Shown here: positions 27,723 through 36,085 of the stretch, in pieces | Position numbering within the stretch: the stretch's first letter is position 1 | Layout of the letters: each line of letters opens with the position of its first letter | Translations under genes and position numbers: made by a program | From: Candidatus Kaistella beijingensis | GTDB lineage: Bacteria; Bacteroidota; Bacteroidia; Flavobacteriales; Weeksellaceae | Assembly (NCBI RefSeq): GCF_020084865.1 | Contig: NZ_CP071953.1 | Coordinates: 2,418,001-2,482,000 of the forward strand | Length of the DNA stretch: 64,000 bases | Reading direction: 5' to 3' | The notes under the pieces: generated by a model | Databases searched by the model: none | Told to the model about the DNA's origin: nothing | What the model saw: the letters and a program-made list of their open reading frames with translations, nothing else

Positions 27723-28955
27723 GTGAAACTAATCGGTCCTTTCAAACAAATCGTAACTCTGGCAAACCTTCCGTTACGTGGGAAACTTTCAGATGAACAA
27801 CTCGAAATCATCGAAAACGGTGGAATTTTAATCAATTCAGATCATAAAATCGAAGCCGTAGATAATTTTGAAAAACTGAAATCTGAAAATCCTGAACTCA
27901 TCAACTCACCAACTCACCAACTCACCAACTCCATAGTTCTTCCCGCATTCATAGATTCCCACACCCACATTTGTTTCGGTGGAAATCGTGCCAATGATTT
28001 CGCCATGAGAAATGCCGGAAAAACCTATTTAGAAATCGCAGAAAGCGGTGGCGGAATCTGGAGTTCGGTTCAACACACGAGAAATGCGTCCGAAGAGGAT
28101 CTGTTGAAAACCATTTTAAAAAGAATCAACTTTTTGATTTCTTTGGGAATTACCACTATTGAAGTAAAATCCGGCTATGGTTTGGATTTGGAAAACGAGT
28201 TGAAAATGCTTCGTGTCATCAGAAAAGCACAATCTTTAAGTAAAGCTACTTTGGTACCGACCTGTCTTTCCGCACATTTGAAACCGAGAGATTTTGACGG
28301 AACTTCGCAAGACTATCTTCAATATATTTTAGAACACATTTTACCTAAAGTCAAAGAAGAAAATCTCGCAAAACGTGTCGATATTTTCATTGAAAAATCT
28401 GCCTTTCAGCCGGATGAAAGCAAGGAATTTTTGTTGAAGGCCAAAGATTTAGGTTTTGAAATCACGGTTCATGCAGATCAATTCACGCCTGGAAGTTCTA
28501 GAATTGCGGTGGAAGTTGGTGCAAAATCTGCTGATCATTTGGAAGCGACCATTGATGAAGACATCGAATACTTGGCAAAATCCGAAACCGTTGCTGTTGC
28601 TCTTCCTGGAGCAAGTTTGGGATTGGGTGAAAAATTTACTCCCGCAAGAAAAATTCTAGACAAAAACGGAATTCTCGCCATTGCAAGCGATTGGAATCCC
28701 GGTTCTGCACCGATGGGAAATTTAATTACTCAAGCTTCGATTTTGGCGACGTTTGAAAAACTTTCCACGGCAGAAGTTTTGGCAGGAATTACGTTTCGTT
28801 CTGCTTTTGCATTAGGTTTGAAAGATCGCGGAAAATTGGAAAAAGGAATGAAGGCGGATTTTGTGACTTTTAATACTGATAATTTCCAAAACGTTCTTTA
28901 TCAACAGGGAAGCCTGAAAGCGGAAAGCGTTTATATCGATGGTGAAAAAATTTAA
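27723..28955 (+). CDS. hutI: Imidazolonepropionase
   Basis: 410 residues from GTG 27723 (V/M-KLIGPFKQIV), the usual HutI length and N-terminus; an upstream ATG at 27633 would add the repeat-encoded QPQP stretch. It hydrolyses imidazolone propionate to formiminoglutamate in histidine degradation. Amidohydrolase motifs: SHTHICFGGNRANDF (metal-binding H-x-H), VHADQF, the ALPGASLGLG loop and the SDWNPGSAP aspartate. An 8-bp repeat (CAACTCAC) interrupts the region before the first motif and reads INSPTHQLTNS. No other hut gene is nearby. Confidence 0.93.
   Translation: MKLIGPFKQIVTLANLPLRGKLSDEQLEIIENGGILINSDHKIEAVDNFEKLKSENPELINSPTHQLTNSIVLPAFIDSHTHICFGGNRANDFAMRNAGKTYLEIAESGGGIWSSVQHTRNASEEDLLKTILKRINFLISLGITTIEVKSGYGLDLENELKMLRVIRKAQSLSKATLVPTCLSAHLKPRDFDGTSQDYLQYILEHILPKVKEENLAKRVDIFIEKSAFQPDESKEFLLKAKDLGFEITVHADQFTPGSSRIAVEVGAKSADHLEATIDEDIEYLAKSETVAVALPGASLGLGEKFTPARKILDKNGILAIASDWNPGSAPMGNLITQASILATFEKLSTAEVLAGITFRSAFALGLKDRGKLEKGMKADFVTFNTDNFQNVLYQQGSLKAESVYIDGEKI
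27902..27931 (+). repeat. (CAACTCAC)3.75 octamer repeat inside hutI
   Basis: Units 27902-27909, 27910-27917 and 27918-27925 are identical and a partial one follows. Eight is not a multiple of three, so loss or gain of one unit would shift the hutI frame. Confidence 0.9.
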
Positions 28956-28991
28956 AAATATCCTTATCTTTAAGCATTAAAATTTTCATTG

Positions 28992-29273
28992 ATGAGCAAT
29001 TTAGATATGTGGGAAGTTTTCATCCAAACAAAACCTGGACTTTCTCACAAACACGCAGGAACCGTACAAGCCGCAACCGCCGAAATGGCGCTGCAAAACG
29101 CAAGAGACGTTTATACTAGAAGGATGGAAGGAACCTCGATTTGGGTGGTTCCGAGTAAATATTTAGTGACTTCGGAAGGTGTTGACAAAGAAGCGTTTTT
29201 TGATCCTGCAGATGATAAATTGTATCGTCACCCGACTTTTTACGAAATCCCAAATGATGTGAAGAACATGTAA
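28992..29273 (+). CDS. paaB: Phenylacetyl-CoA epoxidase subunit PaaB
   Basis: 93 residues (ATG 28992; the TTG one codon earlier is less likely). It is a small non-catalytic subunit of the PaaABCE multicomponent oxygenase that epoxidises the ring of phenylacetyl-CoA. The family pattern WEVFIQTKPGLSHKHAGTVQA, then ARDVYTRRMEG and WVVPS, is clear. The usual upstream neighbour, paaA for the di-iron catalytic subunit, is missing here; hutI precedes it instead, by 36 nt. Confidence 0.93.
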   Translation: MSNLDMWEVFIQTKPGLSHKHAGTVQAATAEMALQNARDVYTRRMEGTSIWVVPSKYLVTSEGVDKEAFFDPADDKLYRHPTFYEIPNDVKNM

Positions 29274-29356
29274 AACATGCAGTCAGCTTTCAGCTCTCGG
29301 CAATCAGCAATTTTGCACCGCCGAAAGCAGACAGCCGATCGCCGAAAGAAACTAAA
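29274..29356. repeat. GCCGAAAGC-type intergenic repeat
   Basis: The spacer contains TCAGCTTTCAGCTCTCGGCAA followed by ACCGCCGAAAGCAGACAGCCG and GCCGAAAG, i.e. repeated, partly complementary words. The same words recur at 30191-30225 and 56106-56118. Confidence 0.6.
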
Positions 29357-30106
29357 ATGAATCCACTATACCACTACCTTTTAAAACTTGCAGACGACAC
29401 TTTGATTTTTGGTCAAAGATTGGGGGAACTTTGCGGAAAAGGTCCTTATTTGGAAGAAGATATCGCATTGACCAACATCGCTCTCGATTATTTGGGACAA
29501 AGCAACAATCTTTTTAAATACGCCGCCCAAGTTCAAAATGAAAACAAAACCGAAGACGACTTGGCGTTTCTGCGTTTGGAGAAAGAATATTTGAATTGCC
29601 AACTCTCCGAACTTCCAAACGGTGATTATGCACAAACAATTTTGAAGGTTTATTTCTTTTCCGTTTATCAGAAATTACTTTACGAAGTATTGATGAAAAG
29701 CACCGACCCAACACTTGCCGGAATCGCTGAAAAATCTCTGAAAGAAGTAAAATACCATTACACTCATGCTTCAACTTGGGTGAAAATGTTTGCAGGGGGA
29801 ACCGATGAAAGCAAAACCCGACTTCAAAATGCGGTTCATCATTTATGGGAATACACCGGTGGAATTTTTGCTGAAACTCCTGGTGAAAAAGATTTGGTAA
29901 AACTCGACATCGTTCCTGATTCCAAAAAATTGCATGAAGATTGGAAAGCTGAAGTTTCAAAGGATTTCCAAAATTTCGGCATCGAAATTCCTGAAAGCGA
30001 GTTTATGCAGAAAGGTTCCAGAACGGGTTATCACACGGAATATTTTGGTTACATTCTGTGCGAGCTTCAGTATATGCAGCGAACGTATCCGGATTGTGTT
30101 TGGTAA
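29357..30106 (+). CDS. paaC: Phenylacetyl-CoA epoxidase subunit PaaC
   Basis: 249 residues, family length. PaaC is the structural partner of the catalytic PaaA in the epoxidase; it has the same ferritin-like helical fold but not a functional di-iron site. Recognisable segments: ADDTLIFGQRLGELCGKGPYLEEDIALTNIALDYLGQ and VKYHYTHASTWVKMFAGGTDESKTRLQNAV. It follows paaB after an 83-nt repeat-bearing spacer, in the conserved B-C-D order. Confidence 0.93.
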   Translation: MNPLYHYLLKLADDTLIFGQRLGELCGKGPYLEEDIALTNIALDYLGQSNNLFKYAAQVQNENKTEDDLAFLRLEKEYLNCQLSELPNGDYAQTILKVYFFSVYQKLLYEVLMKSTDPTLAGIAEKSLKEVKYHYTHASTWVKMFAGGTDESKTRLQNAVHHLWEYTGGIFAETPGEKDLVKLDIVPDSKKLHEDWKAEVSKDFQNFGIEIPESEFMQKGSRTGYHTEYFGYILCELQYMQRTYPDCVW

Positions 30107-30252
30107 AAAAGCTGGGTGATGGAAGATGATGCTGGAAGATTGCTTTGGATGTAATTTAGACTGGATCGCTGCTACATATGGTATCCAATCTTGCCGAAAG
30201 CTGAACGCCGATTGCCGAAAGCGCCAAATTGTTACATAGATACATTGCTACA
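30107..30252. repeat. Spacer with GATGGAAG, GCCGAAAG and ACATTGTTA words
   Basis: Three word families follow each other: GATGGAAGATGATGCTGGAAG (30117 on), TTGCCGAAAGC with a second copy (30191-30220), and TTGTTACATAGATACATTGCTACATTG (30229-30255). The last overlaps the paaD start region. Confidence 0.6.
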
Positions 30253-30717
30253 TTGTTAAATTTATTAGAAATATTAAAAACCATTCCCGATCCCGAAATT
30301 CCCGTAATCAACATTGTGGAACTCGGGATTGTTCGTGGTGCGAAAATGATTTCGGAAAACGAGGCCGAAATTGTGATTACTCCAACTTATTCCGCTTGTC
30401 CTGCGATGTTCAATATTGAGGAAGACATCATTAAACTTTTTAAAGAAAAAGGAATTTCTGCAAAAGTCATCACCAAAATTTCACCGGTTTGGACCACCGA
30501 TTGGATTACAGACGAAGCCCGTGAAAAACTTCGCGCTTATGGAATTACACCACCCGAAAAGGGAGCGCACGAGGACCATTTAAATGTTCCAAAAAAATGT
30601 CCAAGATGCGGTTCGGAAAACACCAATCAAATCAGCCGTTTCGGTTCAACGCTTTGCAAAGCGAGTTATCAATGTAATGATTGTTTGGAACCTTTTGATT
30701 ATTTCAAATGTCATTGA
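30229..30717 (+). CDS. paaD: Phenylacetate degradation protein PaaD (Fe-S assembly, MIP18-like)
   Basis: Up to 162 residues. PaaD is needed for maturation of the epoxidase complex and has an MIP18/DUF59 domain (LLEILKTIPDPEIPVINIVELG, TYSACPAM) and a C-terminal zinc ribbon (CPRC, CNDC). No ATG exists before the conserved N-terminus: the possible starts are TTG 30229 or, more like the family, TTG 30253 (154 residues). This stretch is built of ACATTGTTA-type repeat words, so repeat expansion may have replaced the original start. Expression may be weak. It follows paaC in conserved order. Confidence 0.88.
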   Translation: MLHRYIATLLNLLEILKTIPDPEIPVINIVELGIVRGAKMISENEAEIVITPTYSACPAMFNIEEDIIKLFKEKGISAKVITKISPVWTTDWITDEAREKLRAYGITPPEKGAHEDHLNVPKKCPRCGSENTNQISRFGSTLCKASYQCNDCLEPFDYFKCH

Positions 30718-30815
30718 GTGAGTTTGAAAATGATTCAATTTGAGAATTTGAAAATTTCGCCCAATAATTCTGTGCTAAACATTTTAAATCCATCTATTTT
30801 CAAATCATAAACTTC

Positions 30816-30823
30816 TATATTTG
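30816..30823 (+). promoter_or_regulatory. -7 box TATATTTG before paaG
   Basis: TATATTTG lies 50 nt before ATG 30874 in a 156-nt spacer rich in TTTGAGAATTTGAAAATTT words. It suggests that paaGHI has a separate transcription start from paaBCD. Confidence 0.4.
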
Positions 30824-30873
30824 TAGATAACAAGATTTTCAAATTATCCCATTCTAAAATTTTCAAATTAAAT

Positions 30874-31671
30874 ATGTACACACAGCTCCAAATAGAATCC
30901 CATTTTGACGGGAAACTTCAAATTGCCTATCTCAACCAACCCGAAACTTACAACAGTTTAAACAAAGTTTTGCTTCGTGAGCTCAAACAATTTGTTCACG
31001 ATTGCAGCCATAGCGAAAGTGTGCGTTGCGTCGCTATTTCTGGACGTGGAAAAGCATTTTGTTCCGGACAAAATTTAAAAGACGCCATGTCGATGAACGA
31101 TCCAGAAGAAGAGCGTATCATTCAAAGGATGGTGATCGATTATTACAATCCATTGGTGAACGAAATCGCCAATTGCAGAAAACCTGTCATTTCTCTGGTG
31201 AACGGTCCTGCTGTTGGAGCCGGCGCAATGTTGGCTTTGATTTGCGATATTTCTTTGGCAACACAATCTTCCTATTTTTCTCAGGCATTTGTGAATATTG
31301 GATTAATTCCTGATACAGGCGGAACATATTGGTTACCAAAGCTTTTGGGTCGTCAACAAGCGAATTATTTAGCTTTTACGGGAAAAAAAATATCCGCAAC
31401 TGAAGCAAAACAAATAGGATTAATCGCCGATGTTTTTGAGGATGAAAGCTTTTTGACAAATGCGATGGGAGTTTTGGAACAGATTTCAAATTTGCCGACT
31501 AAAGCAATTGCATTAACCAAAAAAGCATTTAACGAATCTTATGACAATTCTTTAAGCAAACAATTGGATGTTGAAGGAATTTTACAGCAGGAAGCCGCAG
31601 AAACAGAAGATTTCCGTGAAGGAGTTACCGCTTTTTTGGAGAAGAGAAAACCGAATTATCGTGGCCGATAA
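30874..31671 (+). CDS. paaG: Enoyl-CoA hydratase/isomerase, PaaG
   Basis: 265 residues of the crotonase fold: oxyanion-hole segments SGRGKAFCSGQNLKDA (about residues 53-68) and NGPAVGAGAMLALICD (about 110-125), then NIGLIPDTGGTYWLPKLLG. In this pathway PaaG isomerises ring-1,2-epoxyphenylacetyl-CoA to the oxepin; the cluster context favours that role over general beta-oxidation. It precedes paaH by a short spacer holding TTTGAAATTTGAAG repeats. Confidence 0.9.
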   Translation: MYTQLQIESHFDGKLQIAYLNQPETYNSLNKVLLRELKQFVHDCSHSESVRCVAISGRGKAFCSGQNLKDAMSMNDPEEERIIQRMVIDYYNPLVNEIANCRKPVISLVNGPAVGAGAMLALICDISLATQSSYFSQAFVNIGLIPDTGGTYWLPKLLGRQQANYLAFTGKKISATEAKQIGLIADVFEDESFLTNAMGVLEQISNLPTKAIALTKKAFNESYDNSLSKQLDVEGILQQEAAETEDFREGVTAFLEKRKPNYRGR

Positions 31672-31729
31672 TTCATTTGAAATTTGAAGTTTGAAATTTC
31701 AAACCTCATCCCATTTAAAACAATATTTT

Positions 31730-32917
31730 ATGATTTCTGAAAACTCGAATTCTGAATCTCTAATCTCGAATCTCGAATCTCGAATCTCAAAAGTTGGCAT
31801 CATCGGTTCCGGAACAATGGGAATTGGGATTGCACAAGTGGCCTCCACTGCAGGTTGTGAAGTGTTTCTTTACGACGCGAATTCCTGGCAAACGGAAAAA
31901 TCTCTGCTAAATTTAAAATCGACCTTAAATAAACTCGTTGAAAAACAGAAAATTTCGGCTGAAAAAAGCAAGGATATTTTTAATAAAATAAAATTCTGCG
32001 CCGATTTGGCTGAACTAAAGGATTGCGATTTAGTGATTGAAGCCATCATCGAAAACAAAGAAATCAAAACCGACGTTTTCAAAAAATTGGAAGAAATCGT
32101 TTCTGAAAAATGTGTGATTGGCAGCAACACTTCTTCTATTTCTATTACTTCACTTTCGGCAGAATTAAAAAAACCTGAAAGATTTATTGGAATCCACTTC
32201 TTTAACCCGGCTCCGTTAATGCCTTTGGTGGAAGTAATTCCCGGGCTTTTGACGGAAAAATCTCTAGCCCGAGAAATTTATGCTTTAATGGAAAGTTGGG
32301 GCAAAACTCCCGTAATCGCTAAAGATGTTCCCGGATTTATCGTGAACCGAATTGCACGACCTTTTTATGGAGAAGCGTTGAGAATCGCTGAAGAAAATAT
32401 CGCTACTCCCGAACAAATCGACGATGCGATGCGGACTTTAGGAAATTTCAGAATGGGACCTTTTGAATTAATGGATTTAATTGGAATCGATATCAATTTT
32501 TCCGTGACCAAAACCGTTTACGCCGATTATTTCTACGATCCCAAATACAAACCTTCCCTACTTCAACAAAGAATGGCGGAAGCAAAATTGTTGGGAAGAA
32601 AAACCGGAAAAGGATTTTACGAATACTCGGAAGGTTCAGAAAAGCCTTTTCCTGAAAAGGATGACGAACTTTATCAAACCATTTTCAGCCGAATTATTTC
32701 AATGCTGATTAATGAAGCGGTGGAAGCAAAACGTTTGGGAATCGCGAATGATGAAGATTTGGAACTCGCCATGCAAAAAGGAGTGAATTATCCAAAAGGT
32801 TTACTGCAATGGGGATTTGATATTGGTTACCAAAAAATTTCTGATACACTTCAAAAACTATACGAGGAATATCAAGAGGAAAGATACAGACAAAGTCCGT
32901 TGCTTAGGAGAATGTAA
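31730..32917 (+). CDS. paaH: 3-hydroxyacyl-CoA dehydrogenase, PaaH
   Basis: 395 residues from ATG 31730. The NAD site VGIIGSGTMGIGIAQVASTAG, the catalytic-site region IGIHFFNPAPLMPLVEVI (family histidine) and the C-terminal helical domain, present as a partial second copy, match the PaaH type. It oxidises 3-hydroxyadipyl-CoA. About 20 residues before the Rossmann strand (ISENSNSESLISNLESRIS) are encoded by a heptamer tandem repeat and are not family sequence, so the original start may have been closer to the KVGIIG strand. Confidence 0.92.
   Translation: MISENSNSESLISNLESRISKVGIIGSGTMGIGIAQVASTAGCEVFLYDANSWQTEKSLLNLKSTLNKLVEKQKISAEKSKDIFNKIKFCADLAELKDCDLVIEAIIENKEIKTDVFKKLEEIVSEKCVIGSNTSSISITSLSAELKKPERFIGIHFFNPAPLMPLVEVIPGLLTEKSLAREIYALMESWGKTPVIAKDVPGFIVNRIARPFYGEALRIAEENIATPEQIDDAMRTLGNFRMGPFELMDLIGIDINFSVTKTVYADYFYDPKYKPSLLQQRMAEAKLLGRKTGKGFYEYSEGSEKPFPEKDDELYQTIFSRIISMLINEAVEAKRLGIANDEDLELAMQKGVNYPKGLLQWGFDIGYQKISDTLQKLYEEYQEERYRQSPLLRRM
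31762..31789 (+). repeat. (AATCTCG)4 heptamer repeat in the paaH 5' end
   Basis: Four 7-bp units at 31762, 31769, 31776 and 31783 (the last AATCTCA). They lie between the ATG and the NAD-binding motif. A one-unit change would shift the frame. The same heptamer occurs before coaD (54027-54060). Confidence 0.9.
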
Positions 32918-33005
32918 CAATTTATCAATGTAACAATGACGCAATTAGGACTCAATCACTCCTCAACTCACCCACGCACCCACTCAATAACACAACCACA
33001 AAACT
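32918..33005. repeat. Spacer with CACTC/CAACTCAC words
   Basis: Between paaH and paaI the words ACTCAATCACTCC, CAACTCACCC and CACCCACTC occur, a looser form of the octamer seen inside hutI and murB. Confidence 0.55.
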
Positions 33006-33419
33006 ATGACTCCACTCGAAACCGCCCAATACATGCTCAATCAGGATGAATTCTCCAAATGGATGGGAATCAAACTCATCGAGGTTCGTGAAAAATACTG
33101 CCTGATTGAAATGCCCGTAAAAAAAGAAATGATCAACGGACTGAAAACCGTTCACGGCGGCGTGACTTTTTCTCTTGCTGATTCTGCGTTGGCTTTTTCG
33201 AGCAACAATACGAATGAAGCGTCCGTTGCTTTGAACTGTATGATTAATTTTACGAAAGCGGTGAAATTGGGCGACACTTTAATTGCGGAAAGTGTTTTGA
33301 TTTCCGACACCCGAAAAACGGGAGTTTACGATATTTCGATTACGAATCAGCACAAAGTTTTGGTGGCAACTTTTCGGGGAACGGTGTATAAGATTGAGAG
33401 GAAGGTGACGGATTTATAG
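33006..33419 (+). CDS. paaI: Hotdog-fold thioesterase, PaaI
   Basis: 137 residues. The hotdog motif NGLKTVHGGVTFSLADSALAFSSN contains the conserved His-Gly-Gly and the catalytic Asp. PaaI removes CoA from hydroxylated phenylacetyl-CoA derivatives and so rescues CoA from dead-end intermediates. It is the last gene of the cluster here; paaJ (thiolase), paaK (ligase), paaZ and paaE are not in the window. Confidence 0.88.
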   Translation: MTPLETAQYMLNQDEFSKWMGIKLIEVREKYCLIEMPVKKEMINGLKTVHGGVTFSLADSALAFSSNNTNEASVALNCMINFTKAVKLGDTLIAESVLISDTRKTGVYDISITNQHKVLVATFRGTVYKIERKVTDL

Positions 33420-33436
33420 AATAAATATTTTAAACT

Positions 33437-33444
33437 TAAATTTG
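33437..33444 (+). promoter_or_regulatory. -7 box TAAATTTG
   Basis: Exact TAnnTTTG match, 36 nt before ATG 33480. Confidence 0.45.
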
Positions 33445-33479
33445 ACTTAAAGACTTTAAAAACAAACTATAATTAAATT

Positions 33480-34697
33480 ATGAGAACAAAATTACTTTTA
33501 ATCATGTCGTTCTTTTGTACGTGGGCATTTTCGCAAATCAAATTTGAGAAAGGCTACTTCATTGATAACAAAGATGTGATAACTGAATGCCTTATTAAAA
33601 ACCTTGACTGGAAAAGCAATCCCAATTCATTCGAATATAAAATTTCGGAAGCTGCTAAAGCCCAGACTGCAACTATAAAAGGCATCAAACAATTCGAAAT
33701 ATACAATGGGGCAAAATTTGTACGATATGAGGTGAATATTGACCGTTCAAGCACTGACCTAAATAAATTATCTAGGAAAAAAAATCCAGAATTTGTAAAA
33801 GAAACAGTTTTTCTTAAAGAATTAGTTAACGGGAAAGGTAAACTTTATAAATTTACTGAAGGTAACCTCACCAAATATTTCTATCAAAATTCAGATGCTG
33901 CTCCTGAACAGCTCATTTATAAGCAATATCAAGTTGGTGAAACGGACATGACTTACAACAAAGACTATATTTCACAATTGCAAAATAATTTCACCTGCTC
34001 GTCAATATCTAATTCTGATATTTCAAAATTGGAATACAAAGAAAAAGACCTCACTAATTTTTTTGTAAATTATAATCATTGCGCTGATCCTAATTTCAAG
34101 TTGGCCGTACAAAACGAGACCAAGCCTAAATTTAATTTAAATATTCGACCACGTATCAATTTTTCATCGCTGGAAATTTTTTCTGGAAATACAATGAAAA
34201 CGTATCCGTTAGGAAATAAAACAACATTTGCAATTGGTTTGGAAGCAGAATATCTACTAGCCTTCAATAAAAATAAATTTGCAATTATTGTAGAGCCAAC
34301 TTATCAATATTACAAATCGGAGGCTACATTTGATGATTCATCTTTAATTGGGGGAAAAGTTATTGTAAAAGCCGATTACAGTTCGATAGAATTACCAATC
34401 GGAATTAGATATTACATGTATTTAAACACAGATTCCAAATTATTTGTCAATGCCGTTTATATTGTAGATTTCTCTTTGGGAAAGTCAATAGAAATGACTA
34501 GAGCAGATGGTTCACCATATCTTTCTTATGACCTTCGTTCACAACCTTCGCTCGGTTTTGGGATTGGTTACAAGTACAAAGATAAATATGGAATTGAGTT
34601 GAGGACACACTCAAAAAGAAGAATTACAAGTGACTATTTAATGACAAGTACTAATTACCAAACAACTTCAGTCGTTTTCAGCTATAATCTTTTTTAG
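33480..34697 (+). CDS. Unknown exported protein, C-terminal barrel-like domain
   Basis: 405 residues with signal peptide MRTKLLLIMSFFCTWAFSQ. The first ~210 residues are charged and contain the pattern WKSNPNSFEYKISE, seen in Flavobacteriia proteins of unknown function. From about 225 on, alternating hydrophobic strands (FAIGLEAEYLLAF, FAIIVEPTYQYYKS, ELPIGIRYYMYL, SLGFGIGYKYKDKYGIELRTHSK) and the terminal phenylalanine (SYNLF) indicate an outer membrane beta-barrel of the PorT-like type. A terminator follows. The specific role is unknown. Confidence 0.75.
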   Translation: MRTKLLLIMSFFCTWAFSQIKFEKGYFIDNKDVITECLIKNLDWKSNPNSFEYKISEAAKAQTATIKGIKQFEIYNGAKFVRYEVNIDRSSTDLNKLSRKKNPEFVKETVFLKELVNGKGKLYKFTEGNLTKYFYQNSDAAPEQLIYKQYQVGETDMTYNKDYISQLQNNFTCSSISNSDISKLEYKEKDLTNFFVNYNHCADPNFKLAVQNETKPKFNLNIRPRINFSSLEIFSGNTMKTYPLGNKTTFAIGLEAEYLLAFNKNKFAIIVEPTYQYYKSEATFDDSSLIGGKVIVKADYSSIELPIGIRYYMYLNTDSKLFVNAVYIVDFSLGKSIEMTRADGSPYLSYDLRSQPSLGFGIGYKYKDKYGIELRTHSKRRITSDYLMTSTNYQTTSVVFSYNLF

Positions 34698-34717
34698 AAA
34701 AATCTTCGGAAAATTAC

Positions 34718-34748
34718 AAAACTTCAATTCATTTTGAAGTTTTTTTTA
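34718..34748 (+). terminator. Rho-independent terminator
   Basis: Ten-bp stem AAAACTTCAA/TTGAAGTTTT with a 6-nt loop and a T run, right after the barrel-like gene. Confidence 0.8.
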
Positions 34749-34801
34749 TTCCCATGTAATAAATTCCCGACCTTCGTTGTCTTACTAATAGAAACAAAAC
34801 T

Positions 34802-35314
34802 ATGACTCACGAAACATTCAAAAACACGGTATTTTGTCTCAAGGACGAGATGTACCGATTTGCGAAAAGATTCGTGATGAGCAGCGACGAAGCGGAAGAC
34901 GTTGTACAGGATTTGATGATGAAGTTTTGGCAAAAAAAAGAAGATCTCGCCAATTTCGGAAACTTGAAATCCTATGTTTTGAAATCGGTGAAAAACGAAT
35001 GTTTGAACAGGTTGAAGCACCACGACGTGAAAATGGGTTTTGCAGATTTCCAAATTCATAGAAGTGAGCTTTACCAAATTGAGACCAATAACCTGAAGGA
35101 ACAAATTCTGGGCTTTATCAACGGATTACCCGAAAAACAAAAAGCCGTGATTCACCTGAAAGATGTAGAAGAATACGACGTTCCCGAAATTTCAGAGATC
35201 CTTGATATGGAGGAAAATGCAGTAAGGGTAAATTTGATGAGGGCGAGAACGAAAATCAAGGAACAAATTCAGAAACTGATGGATTTTGAAAACAAAGTGA
35301 TTGAAAATTTATAA
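34802..35314 (+). CDS. ECF-type RNA polymerase sigma factor
   Basis: 170 residues. Region 2 is MYRFAKRFVMSSDEAEDVVQDLMMKFWQKK (residues about 17-46) and region 4 is LPEKQKAVIHLKDVEEYDVPEISEILDMEENAVRVNLMRARTKI (about 113-156). It would direct RNA polymerase to a small regulon, probably including its own operon. The next gene encodes a one-helix membrane protein in the place usually taken by an anti-sigma factor. Known members with this neighbourhood respond to envelope signals, but the signal here is unknown. Confidence 0.92.
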   Translation: MTHETFKNTVFCLKDEMYRFAKRFVMSSDEAEDVVQDLMMKFWQKKEDLANFGNLKSYVLKSVKNECLNRLKHHDVKMGFADFQIHRSELYQIETNNLKEQILGFINGLPEKQKAVIHLKDVEEYDVPEISEILDMEENAVRVNLMRARTKIKEQIQKLMDFENKVIENL

Positions 35315-35325
35315 ATATTAAAAGC

Positions 35326-35401
35326 CACATGAACACATAGTTTTTTTACATCAAAATCAAATTTGATTGATATTAATTCACTTTCTATGTGCCTGTGTGG
35401 C
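35326..35401. repeat. Inverted repeat GCCACATGAACACATAG between sigma gene and its partner
   Basis: GCCACATGAACACATAG (35326 on) and CTATGTGCCTGTGTGGC (ending 35401) are complementary at 13 of 17 positions, around an AT-rich centre. It may be a dispersed repeat or an attenuating stem between the two genes. Confidence 0.6.
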
Positions 35402-35413
35402 GAAAAAACAAAT

Positions 35414-36073
35414 ATGAAAAACGATAATTCCCAAAGCAAATACAACGAAATTTTCCACGATTTAAAATCCGAGAAGATGAATTGGGATTTTGATGAATTC
35501 TTAAAAGAAGCCGAAAAATCCGAACAACCAACCACAATCATTTCAGAGAAGAAAGGCGCGTCTTTCCCGAAATTCTTTTGGATGGCTGCAAGTTTAGTCC
35601 TGCTCTTTTCGCTCGGAATTTTCTTTAAAGTTTTCAATAAAAACCAAATTGAGAAACAGGATCTATTGTCGAAAAACGAAATCCTTAAACAGAAAAATGA
35701 TTTCGGTAAAGGGAATGAAATTGTGGCGGTTCATGCCGAAGATTCTTTGAAAACGGTTCAAGACAGTTTGGTGACCGATTCCGTTTCCGTGAGCAATGAC
35801 GAGGAAGTGATGGACAAAATTTTACCGAGAAGAGGCCGCTTGAAAAAACCCGTTCGCCAATTTTACGTTCAAAATTCAGAAGAAAAAAAATCTGCCCCTG
35901 AAAAATCTGCAACTCCTGAATACCAATCCAACTATGTGATCATCAACGGACAAAGAATTGAAAACGAACAGGAAGCCATCGACTTAACCAAATATTCTTT
36001 CCGAATTCTGTCTGAAAATGTTTCTAAAACCGTGGCTCAAACTGAAGCCATCCCCACTTTTATTAACGAATAA
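35414..36073 (+). CDS. Single-pass membrane protein, probable anti-sigma partner
   Basis: 219 residues from ATG 35414; the longer reading starts inside the intergenic repeat. A cytosolic N-terminus of about 55 residues (MNWDFDEFLKEAEKSEQ) is followed by one hydrophobic helix (about residues 58-75, FFWMAASLVLLFSLGIFF) and a charged periplasmic part. It has no recognisable ZAS motif. Position after an ECF sigma gene and topology fit an anti-sigma factor; sequence alone does not prove it. It is 12 nt upstream of the next gene. Confidence 0.72.
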   Translation: MKNDNSQSKYNEIFHDLKSEKMNWDFDEFLKEAEKSEQPTTIISEKKGASFPKFFWMAASLVLLFSLGIFFKVFNKNQIEKQDLLSKNEILKQKNDFGKGNEIVAVHAEDSLKTVQDSLVTDSVSVSNDEEVMDKILPRRGRLKKPVRQFYVQNSEEKKSAPEKSATPEYQSNYVIINGQRIENEQEAIDLTKYSFRILSENVSKTVAQTEAIPTFINE

Positions 36074-36085
36074 CCTTTTAAAGCA

